Source: Vibrio coralliirubri
GTDB taxonomy: Bacteria > Pseudomonadota > Gammaproteobacteria > Enterobacterales > Vibrionaceae
Assembly: GCF_024347375.1 (NCBI RefSeq)
Contig: NZ_AP025470.1
Span: 558,001-622,000 of the forward strand
Direction: 5' to 3'
DNA length: 64,000 bases
Shown here: positions 47,793-55,795 of the stretch, one piece after another
Layout of the letters: every line of letters starts with the position of its first letter
Position numbering within the stretch: position 1 is the stretch's first letter
The notes under the pieces: generated by a model
The model's database searches: none
The model's input: the letters and a program-made list of their open reading frames with translations, nothing else
What the model was told of the DNA's origin: nothing
Position numbers and translations under genes: made by a program

Positions 47793-49106
47793 TTAGCGTC
47801 TTCTTGGAGGCCTTGTCGCATAGCGACAAGGCCTCTTTTTTACTGCTCTTGGGTAACTTCGTTCTCGCCTCTCAGGTAAAACAAAGCTTTCTGACATATC
47901 CAGTATGTAGTTTATTACTTCTGGGATTCGTCCCGGTGCGACCGCTGGTAATAATTGAAGCTGTCCAACAAGGAATAATGAAGCCTGTTTAAAGCCGATT
48001 TGATAAGGCATCACTGACTTCTGATGATAGGCCATTTGACACATCATGAACCGCAGTAGATTGTAAGCAACCAGCATTCCCCAAAGCTCTTGATTCACTA
48101 ACTCTGGCTTTTTGCTTCTTAACGTAAGTTGGTTCTGAAGCATGTATTGCTTCATCTCACGATACCCCAACTCTATTTCCCAACGATGGCTATATAGTTC
48201 GGCGATATCAGCACCAGGATATTTCATCGTGTCTATCATTGACGTTAATAGTCGGACTTCTTTTCCTTTAATCGTCTTTGTGATTAAACGAGCTTGGAGA
48301 GTTTTGGGGGCATCAACCCACTTCTTTTGAGCTTGAGGTGATAGCTTGAGCTCAACGAGCTCTTGTCCTCGGCCTACCTTCGATAACACAGTGTATTGAG
48401 CCCCTTTTCTTAATGGGAGCAGCCAATGTTTTTCATCGCCACTGGTTTGCCATTTATGCAGTAAGCCCAAGGCGTAAAATCCGCGGTCAAAAATAGTTAA
48501 GCTGTTTGAGGGAGATTGTTCAATAAGCGGGATCGTAAGGTCGACTTCACTTTTAGATACTGAGTCGAATGAAGCGCTGTTGAGTAAATGACTGGTCAGC
48601 TCCATATGGCAGACCATTCTCACTTGAGGGTAGTCAGATATCGTTGTTTTATTGCCTGTTCTACTAAAATGCTCATCATTACTTTTAGTGTCTGGTGTTC
48701 TCCACACAACACCATCTACAGCATGAAGTGTTAACCCATGCCAATCGGGATGAGGAGTCTTGCGGTGCCAAAGTCGTTGAGTGTGATTGAACACGGCTTC
48801 CATAACGTCGGAACCAAGTCGGTGACGTGCCTGTATGACAGCGCTAGGTGCGACGAATGGCTTCTTACCCGGTAGGAGAATATCAAGTTGCGAGACTACT
48901 TTATCCATCGATAAATGACGGTAAAGGGACATCCCTAAAACACTCCAAACCATCATTTCCATTGGTAACCTGCGCTTTCGAATAGTCGCAACCCCAGATT
49001 CTTGGAGGCACTGTTCGACGAGTTCCGGGGACAGCAGGTCTGATAACCCTGAGAGCTGTTCTGGAGAGAAGTTATGGACTTGATTAAGGGCTTGTCTAAG
49101 AAACAT
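47793..49106 (-). CDS. IS4-family DDE transposase
   Basis: This 437-residue cut-and-paste transposase has an N-terminal IS4 domain (about 1-110, including RKRRLPMEMMVWSVLGM) and a DDE catalytic core. First Asp is in HAVDGVVW, second in TIFDRGFYALG, and Glu is in the IS4 signature HRWEIELGYREMKQYM (Y-R-E-M-K). The frame is complete. The ATG is preceded directly by the T-run of a strong hairpin and has no ribosome site, so translation should be weak, as is common for transposases. The 3' end of the gene encodes a basic tail (RYATRPPRRR) from within another hairpin. Confidence 0.93.
   Translation of the reverse strand: MFLRQALNQVHNFSPEQLSGLSDLLSPELVEQCLQESGVATIRKRRLPMEMMVWSVLGMSLYRHLSMDKVVSQLDILLPGKKPFVAPSAVIQARHRLGSDVMEAVFNHTQRLWHRKTPHPDWHGLTLHAVDGVVWRTPDTKSNDEHFSRTGNKTTISDYPQVRMVCHMELTSHLLNSASFDSVSKSEVDLTIPLIEQSPSNSLTIFDRGFYALGLLHKWQTSGDEKHWLLPLRKGAQYTVLSKVGRGQELVELKLSPQAQKKWVDAPKTLQARLITKTIKGKEVRLLTSMIDTMKYPGADIAELYSHRWEIELGYREMKQYMLQNQLTLRSKKPELVNQELWGMLVAYNLLRFMMCQMAYHQKSVMPYQIGFKQASLFLVGQLQLLPAVAPGRIPEVINYILDMSESFVLPERRERSYPRAVKKRPCRYATRPPRRR
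47807..47841 (+). terminator. Inward-facing terminator at the left IS end
   Basis: GAGGCCTTGTCGC and GCGACAAGGCCTC form a perfect 13-bp stem with loop ATA, followed by TTTTTT on the plus strand. It would stop transcription entering from the RND operon. Confidence 0.85.
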
Positions 49107-49108
49107 AA

Positions 49109-49141
49109 AAAATCCGAGTGTTAAAGAAACACTCGGATTTT
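49109..49141 (-). terminator. Inward-facing terminator at the right IS end, abutting the transposase start
   Basis: AAAATCCGAGTGTT and AACACTCGGATTTT form a perfect 14-bp stem with a 5-base loop. On the minus strand its T-run leads straight into the transposase ATG at 49106. Confidence 0.85.
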
Positions 49142-49256
49142 GACATCCTTGGAGGATCGTTCAACCAGTCTTTTTTACTTAACTGATCGGCATTACCTTG
49201 ACGGGCGCTCTTTTCGTTGGTTTATATGGCTATTAACCTAATTGGTCGCTAGTAGC

Positions 49257-50546
49257 TTAATTAGTCGCTAGCAACTGGCCGTATCGCTCAAGGTTATTCA
49301 GTCGAATCTCTGAGTTGGCAATAAAGGTTGCTTTTGCTTTGCCCGTTAACGATTTAGATTGAGGCAATTTCACGGTACGCGCATTTTTATGTACGCCATT
49401 AACCAAGAATTCATAATGTAAGTGCGGGCCTGTCACACGGCCTGTACCGCCCAAAGTACCAATGGTTTGGCCTTGTTTTACGCGCTGACCAGTTTTCACC
49501 ATACGTCGCTTCATGTGCAGGTACTTGGTTATGTAGGTGTTGCTATGGCGGATAAACACGTAGTTACCATTGAATTGGTTGTAACCCGACTTCTGAACAA
49601 TACCGTCACCGGCTGCCCAGATAGGCGTGCCAACAGGAGCTGCGTAGTCAGTACCGCGGTGAGCGCGAACCTTACCGGTTACTGGGTGTCTCCTGGTAGG
49701 ATTAAAGTTCGATGTTACGCGACGAAAATCAATTGGTGAGCGCAAGAACGCTTTCTTCATTGCTCGACCATTTTCATCGAAGTAGTTTCCGCTCTTATCA
49801 TCCAATACCGCGGTAAATGAGTCGCCTTGGTTTTTGAATACGGCTGCCATGATCTTACCGCGACCAACCACTTCACCTTCAACCACTTTCTCTTGGTATA
49901 AGATTTTGAAGCTGTCGTTCTTACGAATATCTAACGCAAAGTCGATATCCCAACCGAAGATGCCCGCCAGTTCCATAATTTGGTTTGCGGTTAAACCTGC
50001 GCTGACGCCAGCGTTCCAGAAGTTAGAGGTGATGTTGGCTTCGGCATAATTGTATTGGTAGGCCACTTCTTTTTTGTCGAAACTTGATGAGAAAGAATCG
50101 CCAGACTTAGTGATCTTGAAGCTTTCAAACGCACTAAGTTGTCGTTTTAACTGAATAAGGTCGTTGTTTTCATCAAAGCCGAACTGCAAGACATCACCAG
50201 GTCTTAAATTAGACAGCTGCTTCTTAATATCATCATTGGTATTGAGTAGCGTGATCAGCAGGCGGTATGACAGGCCAATACGTTCAAATAAAACAGAGGT
50301 GCTTTCGCCAGAGCGAACGGTGTATTTCTCCCAATTGAGCACTGCCGTCGGTGGAGCGTCACTTGAGCTAATAAGCGCAGAGGCATTGATAGTCAGTGGG
50401 TAATGTTTTCCCACAACTAAAGCGCCCGAATCGTCACGCAAACTGTTGACGTCGGGGAGTAAGAAAATCGCGACGAAAATTATGGCACTAAAAAATGCGA
50501 TAAAAGCCCGGTGCAAAATAGGAAGGCGTGCAAAAATAGACAACAT
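49257..50546 (-). CDS. M23 family peptidoglycan DD-endopeptidase (MepM/ShyA-like)
   Basis: This zinc hydrolase cuts cross-links in peptidoglycan to allow wall growth. It has an N-terminal membrane anchor (about 12-30) and an OapA/LysM-like region with VRSGESTSVLFERIGL near residue 77. A domain-2-like segment follows, then the M23 core with zinc ligands in AHRGTDYAAP (His, Asp) and the HLHYE motif near residue 386. At 429 residues it matches the MepM/YebA/Shy group. It is divergent from tyrS. Its 3' terminator was shared with the RND operon and is now interrupted by the IS. Confidence 0.9.
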   Translation of the reverse strand: MLSIFARLPILHRAFIAFFSAIIFVAIFLLPDVNSLRDDSGALVVGKHYPLTINASALISSSDAPPTAVLNWEKYTVRSGESTSVLFERIGLSYRLLITLLNTNDDIKKQLSNLRPGDVLQFGFDENNDLIQLKRQLSAFESFKITKSGDSFSSSFDKKEVAYQYNYAEANITSNFWNAGVSAGLTANQIMELAGIFGWDIDFALDIRKNDSFKILYQEKVVEGEVVGRGKIMAAVFKNQGDSFTAVLDDKSGNYFDENGRAMKKAFLRSPIDFRRVTSNFNPTRRHPVTGKVRAHRGTDYAAPVGTPIWAAGDGIVQKSGYNQFNGNYVFIRHSNTYITKYLHMKRRMVKTGQRVKQGQTIGTLGGTGRVTGPHLHYEFLVNGVHKNARTVKLPQSKSLTGKAKATFIANSEIRLNNLERYGQLLATN

Positions 50547-50675
50547 GTTCCGGTTCGTTCTGTAAATATTATGAAAATCGACGACGGAATAGTGTAACTG
50601 GTTTCAAAATACATCGCTATTCAAGTAAGATGTCTAATTAATGTATTTTTGCCAAATCTGTGGGAGTGAACAAGA

Positions 50676-51863
50676 ATGGCGAGTATTGAAGCTGCACTAG
50701 CCGAGATCAAACGTGGCGTAGAAGAACTGATTCCAGAAGACGAACTGATTGCAAAACTAAAAGAAGGTCGTCCTTTACGCATTAAGCTGGGTGCCGATCC
50801 AACAGCTCCAGATATCCACCTAGGCCATACGGTTATCTTTAACAAGCTTCGTGCTTTCCAAGAGCTTGGTCATGAAGTGACATTCCTTATCGGTGATTTC
50901 ACTGCAATGGTTGGTGACCCATCAGGTAAAAACTCAACACGTCCACCGCTAAGCCGTGAAGACGTATTGAAGAATGCTGAAACTTACAAAGAGCAAGTAT
51001 TCAAGATTCTAGATCCTGCGAAAACGCAAATTCGTTTCAACTCTGAATGGCTATCTGAGCTTGGTGCTGAAGGTATGATTCGTCTTGCTTCTAACCAAAC
51101 TGTTGCTCGTATGCTTGAGCGTGATGACTTCAAAAAGCGTTACGCTGGTGGTCAACCGATCGCAATCCACGAATTTATGTACCCACTTCTACAAGGTCAC
51201 GACTCTGTTGCACTAGAGAGCGACGTTGAGCTTGGCGGTACTGACCAGAAGTTTAACCTTCTAATGGGGCGTGAACTGCAAAAAGCAGCAGGTCAAAAAC
51301 CACAAGCGGTACTGATGATGCCACTACTTGTTGGTCTAGACGGCGTTAAGAAGATGTCTAAGTCTGCGCACAACTACATCGGTATCAGCGAAGCACCAAG
51401 CGAGATGTTTGGTAAGATCATGTCTATCTCTGACGATCTAATGTGGAGCTACTACGAGCTACTGTCTTTCCGTCCTCTTGAAGAAGTTGCGGAACTGAAA
51501 GCTGGCGTTGATGCAGGTAAGAACCCGCGTGACGTTAAAGTACTTCTTGCTAAAGAGATCATCGCTCGTTTCCATAGTGAAGCAGATGCTGAAGCCGCTG
51601 AGCAAGAGTTCGTTAACCGTTTTGCTAAGAACCAAGTTCCTGATGAAATGCCGGAATTTGAATTCGAAGCTGGTCTGCCAATTGCGAACGTTCTAAAAGA
51701 AGCAGGTCTTGTAAACTCGACTTCTGATGCGATGCGTATGATCAAGCAAGGTGCGGCTAAGCTTGAAGGCGAGAAGATTGAAGACAGCAAATTCGTACCT
51801 CAAGCAGGTACTGCCGTTTACCAAGTAGGTAAGCGTAAGTTTGCTCGTATTACTATTAAGTAA
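50676..51863 (+). CDS. tyrS: Tyrosyl-tRNA synthetase
   Basis: TyrRS charges tRNA(Tyr). The 395-residue class-I synthetase has HLGH at residues 48-51 (HIGH motif), KMSKS at 226-230 and a C-terminal S4 RNA-binding domain (about 330-395). Sequence such as [16 protein letters not shown] and the short insertions place it in the TyrRZ-like branch rather than the E. coli TyrS branch; this is from memory of the two groups. A TGGGAG ribosome site precedes the ATG. A terminator follows at 51888. Confidence 0.95.
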   Translation: MASIEAALAEIKRGVEELIPEDELIAKLKEGRPLRIKLGADPTAPDIHLGHTVIFNKLRAFQELGHEVTFLIGDFTAMVGDPSGKNSTRPPLSREDVLKNAETYKEQVFKILDPAKTQIRFNSEWLSELGAEGMIRLASNQTVARMLERDDFKKRYAGGQPIAIHEFMYPLLQGHDSVALESDVELGGTDQKFNLLMGRELQKAAGQKPQAVLMMPLLVGLDGVKKMSKSAHNYIGISEAPSEMFGKIMSISDDLMWSYYELLSFRPLEEVAELKAGVDAGKNPRDVKVLLAKEIIARFHSEADAEAAEQEFVNRFAKNQVPDEMPEFEFEAGLPIANVLKEAGLVNSTSDAMRMIKQGAAKLEGEKIEDSKFVPQAGTAVYQVGKRKFARITIK

Positions 51864-51887
51864 TAATGCACATCAATAATTGAACCA

Positions 51888-51912
51888 AAGGCATCCACGG
51901 ATGCCTTTTTTA
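51888..51912 (+). terminator. Terminator of tyrS
   Basis: AAAGGCATCC/GGATGCCTTT with a very short loop is followed by TTTT. Confidence 0.83.
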
Positions 51913-51963
51913 TTGACCGAAAGTTGACGAAACTTTGAAACGCCTATTGCTACACTATGCGCG

Positions 51964-51978
51964 CTGTCAAATTGACAG
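51964..51978 (+). promoter_or_regulatory. Palindrome near the presumed mgtE transcript start
   Basis: CTGTCAA-A-TTGACAG is a perfect 7+1+7 palindrome about eight bases after a TACACT -10-like element. It could be an operator or the 5' hairpin of the leader transcript. Confidence 0.4.
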
Positions 51979-51995
51979 TAATTCTGGAGATTTTT

Positions 51996-52040
51996 ATGAA
52001 CAATACCGACCATCCTCCTAGTTTGAATGGAGAAGAATAA
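51996..52040 (+). CDS. Putative 14-residue leader peptide of the mgtE transcript
   Basis: CTGGAGATTTTT-ATG gives a good ribosome site (GGAG, about seven bases) for the frame MNNTDHPPSLNGEE. Codons 2-5 lie in CAATACCGA, which pairs perfectly with TCGGTATTG at 52047-52055, so ribosome position on the ORF would decide whether the stem forms. Pro-Pro and acidic residues near the start recall E. coli MgtL, where Pro and Asp/Glu codons destabilise ribosomes at low Mg and thereby control mgtA. Homology to MgtL is not claimed; the analogy is inference. Confidence 0.45.
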   Translation: MNNTDHPPSLNGEE

Positions 52041-52055
52041 CCTGTCTCGGTATTG
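52001..52055 (+). promoter_or_regulatory. Leader hairpin overlapping the mini-ORF, upstream of mgtE
   Basis: A 9-bp perfect inverted repeat (CAATACCGA/TCGGTATTG) encloses most of the 14-codon ORF. A second small hairpin, CCTG-CCGTT-CAGG, follows near 52065. No M-box riboswitch consensus was recognisable in the roughly 280-base leader. Confidence 0.5.
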
Positions 52056-52152
52056 ATCTATTGTCCTGCCGTTCAGGTAGGGTATCTTTGTTTTCCCCCG
52101 TATTCTTTTCCACACACTAGATTCTAACAAGTAGACACATCAGTAGCTTTCA

Positions 52153-52193
52153 GCTCTTGGTGCGCTTAGCTGTACGCTCTTGGTGTATTAGCT
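52153..52193 (+). repeat. Short tandem duplication in the mgtE leader
   Basis: GCTCTTGGTG-N3-TTAGCT occurs twice with a 22-23-base period just before the mgtE ribosome site. Confidence 0.65.
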
Positions 52194-52244
52194 ATAGGCT
52201 ATTTGTTTTGATGGTCGTTACCTTTGCCAATCGGGAGATTCGCC

Positions 52245-53090
52245 ATGACGGTAATGAACAACACTTTTTTATCTATTGAAGCTCTGTACTCAGAGCAAGA
52301 CATCCAAGCTGTATCGAATGCATTTCAACAGTACGGACGTGAACAACAAATTAACCTTTTGAACCGAATGCCGCTCGAAGATGCGGTGCTAGTGCTGGGA
52401 CAATGCTCTTTGAGTACGATTCAGACTTTACTTAGTGAGCTAGAAGAGCAGGGCTTTGAGAAGCGCTCTCGACATCTAGCTCACCAACTAGGGCTGATTT
52501 ACTCAGAGGTAGAACCTCAGCAGGGTTATCTTTCTACTGGAGTCATGAGCCATGTTAGGCAGCGTATCGGTTGGATTATTGCGTTAGCACTATTGGGAAT
52601 CGTCTCAGGGCTTATCATTGCTCAGTATGAAGACATTCTCAGTCAGTTGGTACTTTTGGCAATCTACATGCCGGTAATTGCTGCTGCTGGTGGTAACACC
52701 GGAACACAAGCCGCGACTTTGGTGATCCGAGCCTTAGCCACAGGTGAGTTGAAAAAACGCCAATGGGCTAACGTTCTGTGGAAAGAGTTTAGAGTTGCTA
52801 TTTGTTTAGCTCTAGCGATTGCCGTAGTGATGATTGGGCGTATTCTGCTATTCAGTGAAAACCAATCGACAGGTGGTTATGACATCAACATGATTGCGTT
52901 AGCGATTGCGGTAGCGCTGTTTATTCAGGTGACCATATCAACTGTACTCGGCGGCGGGTTACCGATAGTCGCTAGGCTATTTAAGCTTGATCCAGCGGTG
53001 TTAGTGAGCCCAGTACTTGCATCGATAGTGGATACCTCAGGCATGTGGATCTACTTCACTGTTGTGAATTCATTTCTAGGAATCGCTTAA
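52245..53090 (+). CDS. MgtE-type magnesium transporter lacking CBS domains
   Basis: The C-terminal 170 residues are the MgtE membrane domain with five helices and the pore motif GGNTGTQAATLVIRALATGE near residue 150. The DPAVLVSPVLASIVDTSG block near 255 binds Mg in characterised members. The N-terminal 100 residues resemble the MgtE N domain, but the pair of CBS domains that senses Mg in full-length MgtE (about 450 residues) is absent. I choose ATG 52245 (281 residues), which has GGGAG seven bases upstream, over TTG 52224. It lies between tyrS and dacB, where I recall no such gene in V. cholerae, so it may be an insertion into the conserved order. Confidence 0.85.
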   Translation: MTVMNNTFLSIEALYSEQDIQAVSNAFQQYGREQQINLLNRMPLEDAVLVLGQCSLSTIQTLLSELEEQGFEKRSRHLAHQLGLIYSEVEPQQGYLSTGVMSHVRQRIGWIIALALLGIVSGLIIAQYEDILSQLVLLAIYMPVIAAAGGNTGTQAATLVIRALATGELKKRQWANVLWKEFRVAICLALAIAVVMIGRILLFSENQSTGGYDINMIALAIAVALFIQVTISTVLGGGLPIVARLFKLDPAVLVSPVLASIVDTSGMWIYFTVVNSFLGIA

Positions 53091-53125
53091 AAGCTGATAA
53101 AAATAGCTAAATACATCTGAGAAAT

Positions 53126-53166
53126 AAAAATGGCGCTGAAGATTGAAGGTCTTCAGCGCCATTTTT
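53126..53166. terminator. Bidirectional terminator between mgtE and dacB
   Basis: AAAAATGGCGCTGAAGA and TCTTCAGCGCCATTTTT form a 17-bp perfect stem; A-run and T-run on either side serve both convergent genes. Confidence 0.88.
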
Positions 53167-53200
53167 GTTATTAAAGTAGAAGTTTACACAGAGCTAAGCA

Positions 53201-54634
53201 TTACTTAGATTTGCTTTGTGTTTGACTGAACTCGACCACATCTTTGTAGAAAGCACGCTCAAACTGGGTGATAGGTGCTTCTACTGGTTTGTCTGGATCT
53301 TGTTCTTCAGGGAAGTAATCACGGACAAATTGCACAAACAGAGAGTTTGTTTTCCCCGCCTTATCTAATCCATATCCCGCCATGTTGTAACTGCCGTATA
53401 GAGAACCACTCTTGGCGATAATGTTGCCTTGAATCGGTGCTTTTCTCATGCTCTGACGGTACTTAAGCGTTCCATTTATACCAGATGTAGGCATAGCCTC
53501 AATCAGGTTGAGCTGTTGATCGTTTTCCCAGATATAACGAAGCACTTGAGCCATGGTCTGCGACCTCATTCGGTTATTTCTGGATAGCCCTGAACCGTCG
53601 ACGAGCTGCGCCTTGCTGAGGTCGATGTTTGCCTTAGTCAGCAATATCTGCTTTATCGCTTCAGTGCCGTTATTGAAGCTACCCGGTTGAACATAAAATG
53701 TCGCTCCTAGCGTTTTAGTTAGATTATCTGCGATAAGGTTATCCGACTTCTTGAGCATGATATCGAGCAGTTCAGGAAGCTTTTCTGAGTTGTGACTAGC
53801 GACTAACGTGGTTTTGTCTGCTTTCGCTTTTTTACCAATAATCACATCACCTTTTACTTCTATTTTCAGTTCTTTGAGAAGCGATGTAACGACTTGATAG
53901 GTGTAAAGTTCTGGGTTTTGAATCGCGAACTTGAGTGGCAGTGGTTTTTTGCGCTCAACTAAGCAGCCAGAGAGCTTATAAGCGTTATCTGGTGTGGTGA
54001 TGAGTTCCAAGTCGCATTGTGTTGCCTTCTGCCCAGAGCGAGTTACCGTGGTTGCGGTGGTCGTCACGTCTATCGGATAGTGAGCGGGAATATAAACGCG
54101 AGTGCTGCCATTATCTTTTGTATAAATAGAGGCTTGTGCGCAGTTGCTGTCCAAGGTCATTGCACTAGAAGGCGCGCTGTAACAAACGCCTAGAATGTCC
54201 CAAGGCCAACCAACGGCTCGCTGATAGCCCGTAAAAGTCGAGTTATCTAGGTATAAGTTGCCTTTGATAGTTCTGGATTGAGACTTAGCGTATTGAGCTA
54301 AAAGGCTTTTAAGCTGTTCTCGTTGCAGCGTTGGGTCGCCACTAAATAAAATGATTGAGTCATTACCAGAACGAACAATGCTGGTCGTGTAGTGAAAGTC
54401 ATCCCCTAACTCCAACTTAGCCGCCAACGCTGTCACCAGCTTTAAAGTACTAGCGGGGGGATAGAAGCCATCACTGTTGGAATTCATTTTGTTTGAATCG
54501 CCTTTCAGGGATTCCAAAATCACACTGGTGCTACTGCCATCAGGCAGTTTATCTAGAGGGGGGTAAGCGAAAGCGTTAACTGAGAAAGCGCTAATGGAAA
54601 AACTACATACAAGTAGTGTGGATAGAAGGCGCAT
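53201..54634 (-). CDS. dacB: D-alanyl-D-alanine carboxypeptidase/endopeptidase PBP4
   Basis: PBP4 trims and cleaves peptidoglycan peptides in the periplasm. The 477-residue class C PBP has a signal peptide (residues 1-23, cleavage after AFA) and catalytic STLK at 62-65, the same Ser number as E. coli PBP4. The SGLSRNN motif (SxN) and KSGSLYG (KTG-type triad) are present. The middle holds the large inserted domains typical of the family. It ends at a strong bidirectional terminator. The upstream porin gene is on the same strand but has its own terminator between. Confidence 0.94.
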   Translation of the reverse strand: MRLLSTLLVCSFSISAFSVNAFAYPPLDKLPDGSSTSVILESLKGDSNKMNSNSDGFYPPASTLKLVTALAAKLELGDDFHYTTSIVRSGNDSIILFSGDPTLQREQLKSLLAQYAKSQSRTIKGNLYLDNSTFTGYQRAVGWPWDILGVCYSAPSSAMTLDSNCAQASIYTKDNGSTRVYIPAHYPIDVTTTATTVTRSGQKATQCDLELITTPDNAYKLSGCLVERKKPLPLKFAIQNPELYTYQVVTSLLKELKIEVKGDVIIGKKAKADKTTLVASHNSEKLPELLDIMLKKSDNLIADNLTKTLGATFYVQPGSFNNGTEAIKQILLTKANIDLSKAQLVDGSGLSRNNRMRSQTMAQVLRYIWENDQQLNLIEAMPTSGINGTLKYRQSMRKAPIQGNIIAKSGSLYGSYNMAGYGLDKAGKTNSLFVQFVRDYFPEEQDPDKPVEAPITQFERAFYKDVVEFSQTQSKSK

Positions 54635-54676
54635 AGAAGATTTCTTGGATGGCTGATGTTTTCAGTATACAGATAT

Positions 54677-54706
54677 AAAAAACGCCCGCTAGATAGCGGG
54701 CGTTTT
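54677..54706 (-). terminator. Terminator of the porin gene
   Basis: AAAACGCCCGCT/AGCGGGCGTTTT with loop AGAT lies 39 bases after the porin stop. The T-run on the minus strand makes it a strong terminator; it may also work in reverse. Confidence 0.88.
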
Positions 54707-54745
54707 GATTCTCAATTAACTAATTAATCAATTAGGTAATCAGAA

Positions 54746-55795
54746 TTAGAAGTCGTAACGTAGACCGATAGCTAGTTCGTCTTCAGCTTGTGCTTTAGTA
54801 GCGCCGCGGTTAACTAGAGTATCAGCTGTACCGAACTTGTCGCCTTCAGAGATAAGGTTGAAGTTGTACGAGATGTAAGTACGGAAGTTTGGCTTAAAGT
54901 AGTACGTTGCATCTACAGCAACGTTGTCTGCAGATGTATCACCATCTGTTTCTGCGTTGTTGTACGTTAGCGTGAATGCCGCTTTATCTAGCGTGTATGC
55001 TGTTGCGAATTCGTAACCTGTGTAGTCGCCGTTGTCTTTTGACAGTTCACCGTCAGTGAATGTACCAGCGAAGTATAGAGCTTCAGTGCGGAAAGATGCC
55101 GCTAGCATGTACTCGTTTTGGTCAGCTTGGTCTGCGTAACCAGCACCTAGCTTAAAGCCAGAGTCGCCGATTGCGTAGATACCAGATAGAGAGTAACCAT
55201 CTGCGTTGTTGTCATCGTAGCCAGTGTCAGTTGTTGAATCTGTACGATCCGCAAAACGGTAGCTTGCTTTAACGCCTAGGTCTTGGAATTGACCTTTGTA
55301 CGAAACCATGTTGTCAGTACGGTCAGCTACACCAATTTTGTATGCAGCAGAGTTACCGTGGTAAGACATGATATCAGTAAAGTCTGTGATAACGCCTAGC
55401 GCACCATCGTTTTTACCGTAAGTTACTTCACCGAAGTCACCGCCGATACCTGCGTATGTGTAACGGTTGTCGATAGTGTTGTCGCCGCTAACATTGTTGC
55501 CGTTTGCATCGTAGTCAGAAGTTGTGAACTCACCTTCGTAAAAACCAACACCGTATAGGCCGTCTTGGATTTCAACTTTACCTAGGAAGTTAAGACGTAC
55601 ACGAGAGTTGTCTTGTGCTTTGCCATCTTTAACTGATAGACGAGCTTCCGCACGACCACCGATCTCTAGAGAAGTGCCGTTTGAGCTGTATACAGAAGTA
55701 CCGTCAATACCACCAGCTTGTTTACCGTCCGCTGCCACTGCGTTAGTAGCAAGAGCTGCAGCAGATACAGCAAGCGCGATCATAGTCTTGTTCAT
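54746..55795 (-). CDS. ompU: OmpU-like outer-membrane porin
   Basis: This general porin has 349 residues, with a signal peptide (1-21, ALATNAVA-ADG) and alternating beta-strand pattern ending in the C-terminal Phe (GLRYDF) needed for outer-membrane insertion. Sequence and place (dacB-porin-greA) match OmpU of Vibrio. In V. cholerae OmpU is ToxR-activated and confers bile and acid resistance. The extracellular loops are Asp/Asn-rich. A 500-base AT-rich upstream region is consistent with extensive regulation. Confidence 0.87.
   Translation of the reverse strand: MNKTMIALAVSAAALATNAVAADGKQAGGIDGTSVYSSNGTSLEIGGRAEARLSVKDGKAQDNSRVRLNFLGKVEIQDGLYGVGFYEGEFTTSDYDANGNNVSGDNTIDNRYTYAGIGGDFGEVTYGKNDGALGVITDFTDIMSYHGNSAAYKIGVADRTDNMVSYKGQFQDLGVKASYRFADRTDSTTDTGYDDNNADGYSLSGIYAIGDSGFKLGAGYADQADQNEYMLAASFRTEALYFAGTFTDGELSKDNGDYTGYEFATAYTLDKAAFTLTYNNAETDGDTSADNVAVDATYYFKPNFRTYISYNFNLISEGDKFGTADTLVNRGATKAQAEDELAIGLRYDF

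Larger units (their letters stand above)
47769..49195 (-). mobile_element. IS4-family insertion sequence (1,427 bp)
   Basis: The ends are TAATGC-N5-AGTTAAG at both sides in inverted orientation (47769 onward and 49195 backward), with the 12-bp direct repeat outside. A single complete transposase gene lies inside on the minus strand. Perfect hairpins followed by T-runs lie near each end and face inward (47807-47841 and 49109-49141). Intact ends, intact duplication and intact transposase suggest recent insertion. Confidence 0.9.
47757..49207. repeat. 12-bp target-site duplication flanking the insertion sequence
   Basis: CCTTGACGGGCG occurs at 47757-47768 and again at 49196-49207, directly bordering the IS ends. 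Length fits IS4-family duplications. Removing the IS and one copy restores AAAAGAGC...GCTCTTTT, a terminator stem. Confidence 0.88.

Noticed and set aside
51864..52244. M-box magnesium riboswitch upstream of mgtE
   Set aside because: I could not find the conserved M-box helices; the visible elements are the mini-ORF hairpin and short repeats instead.
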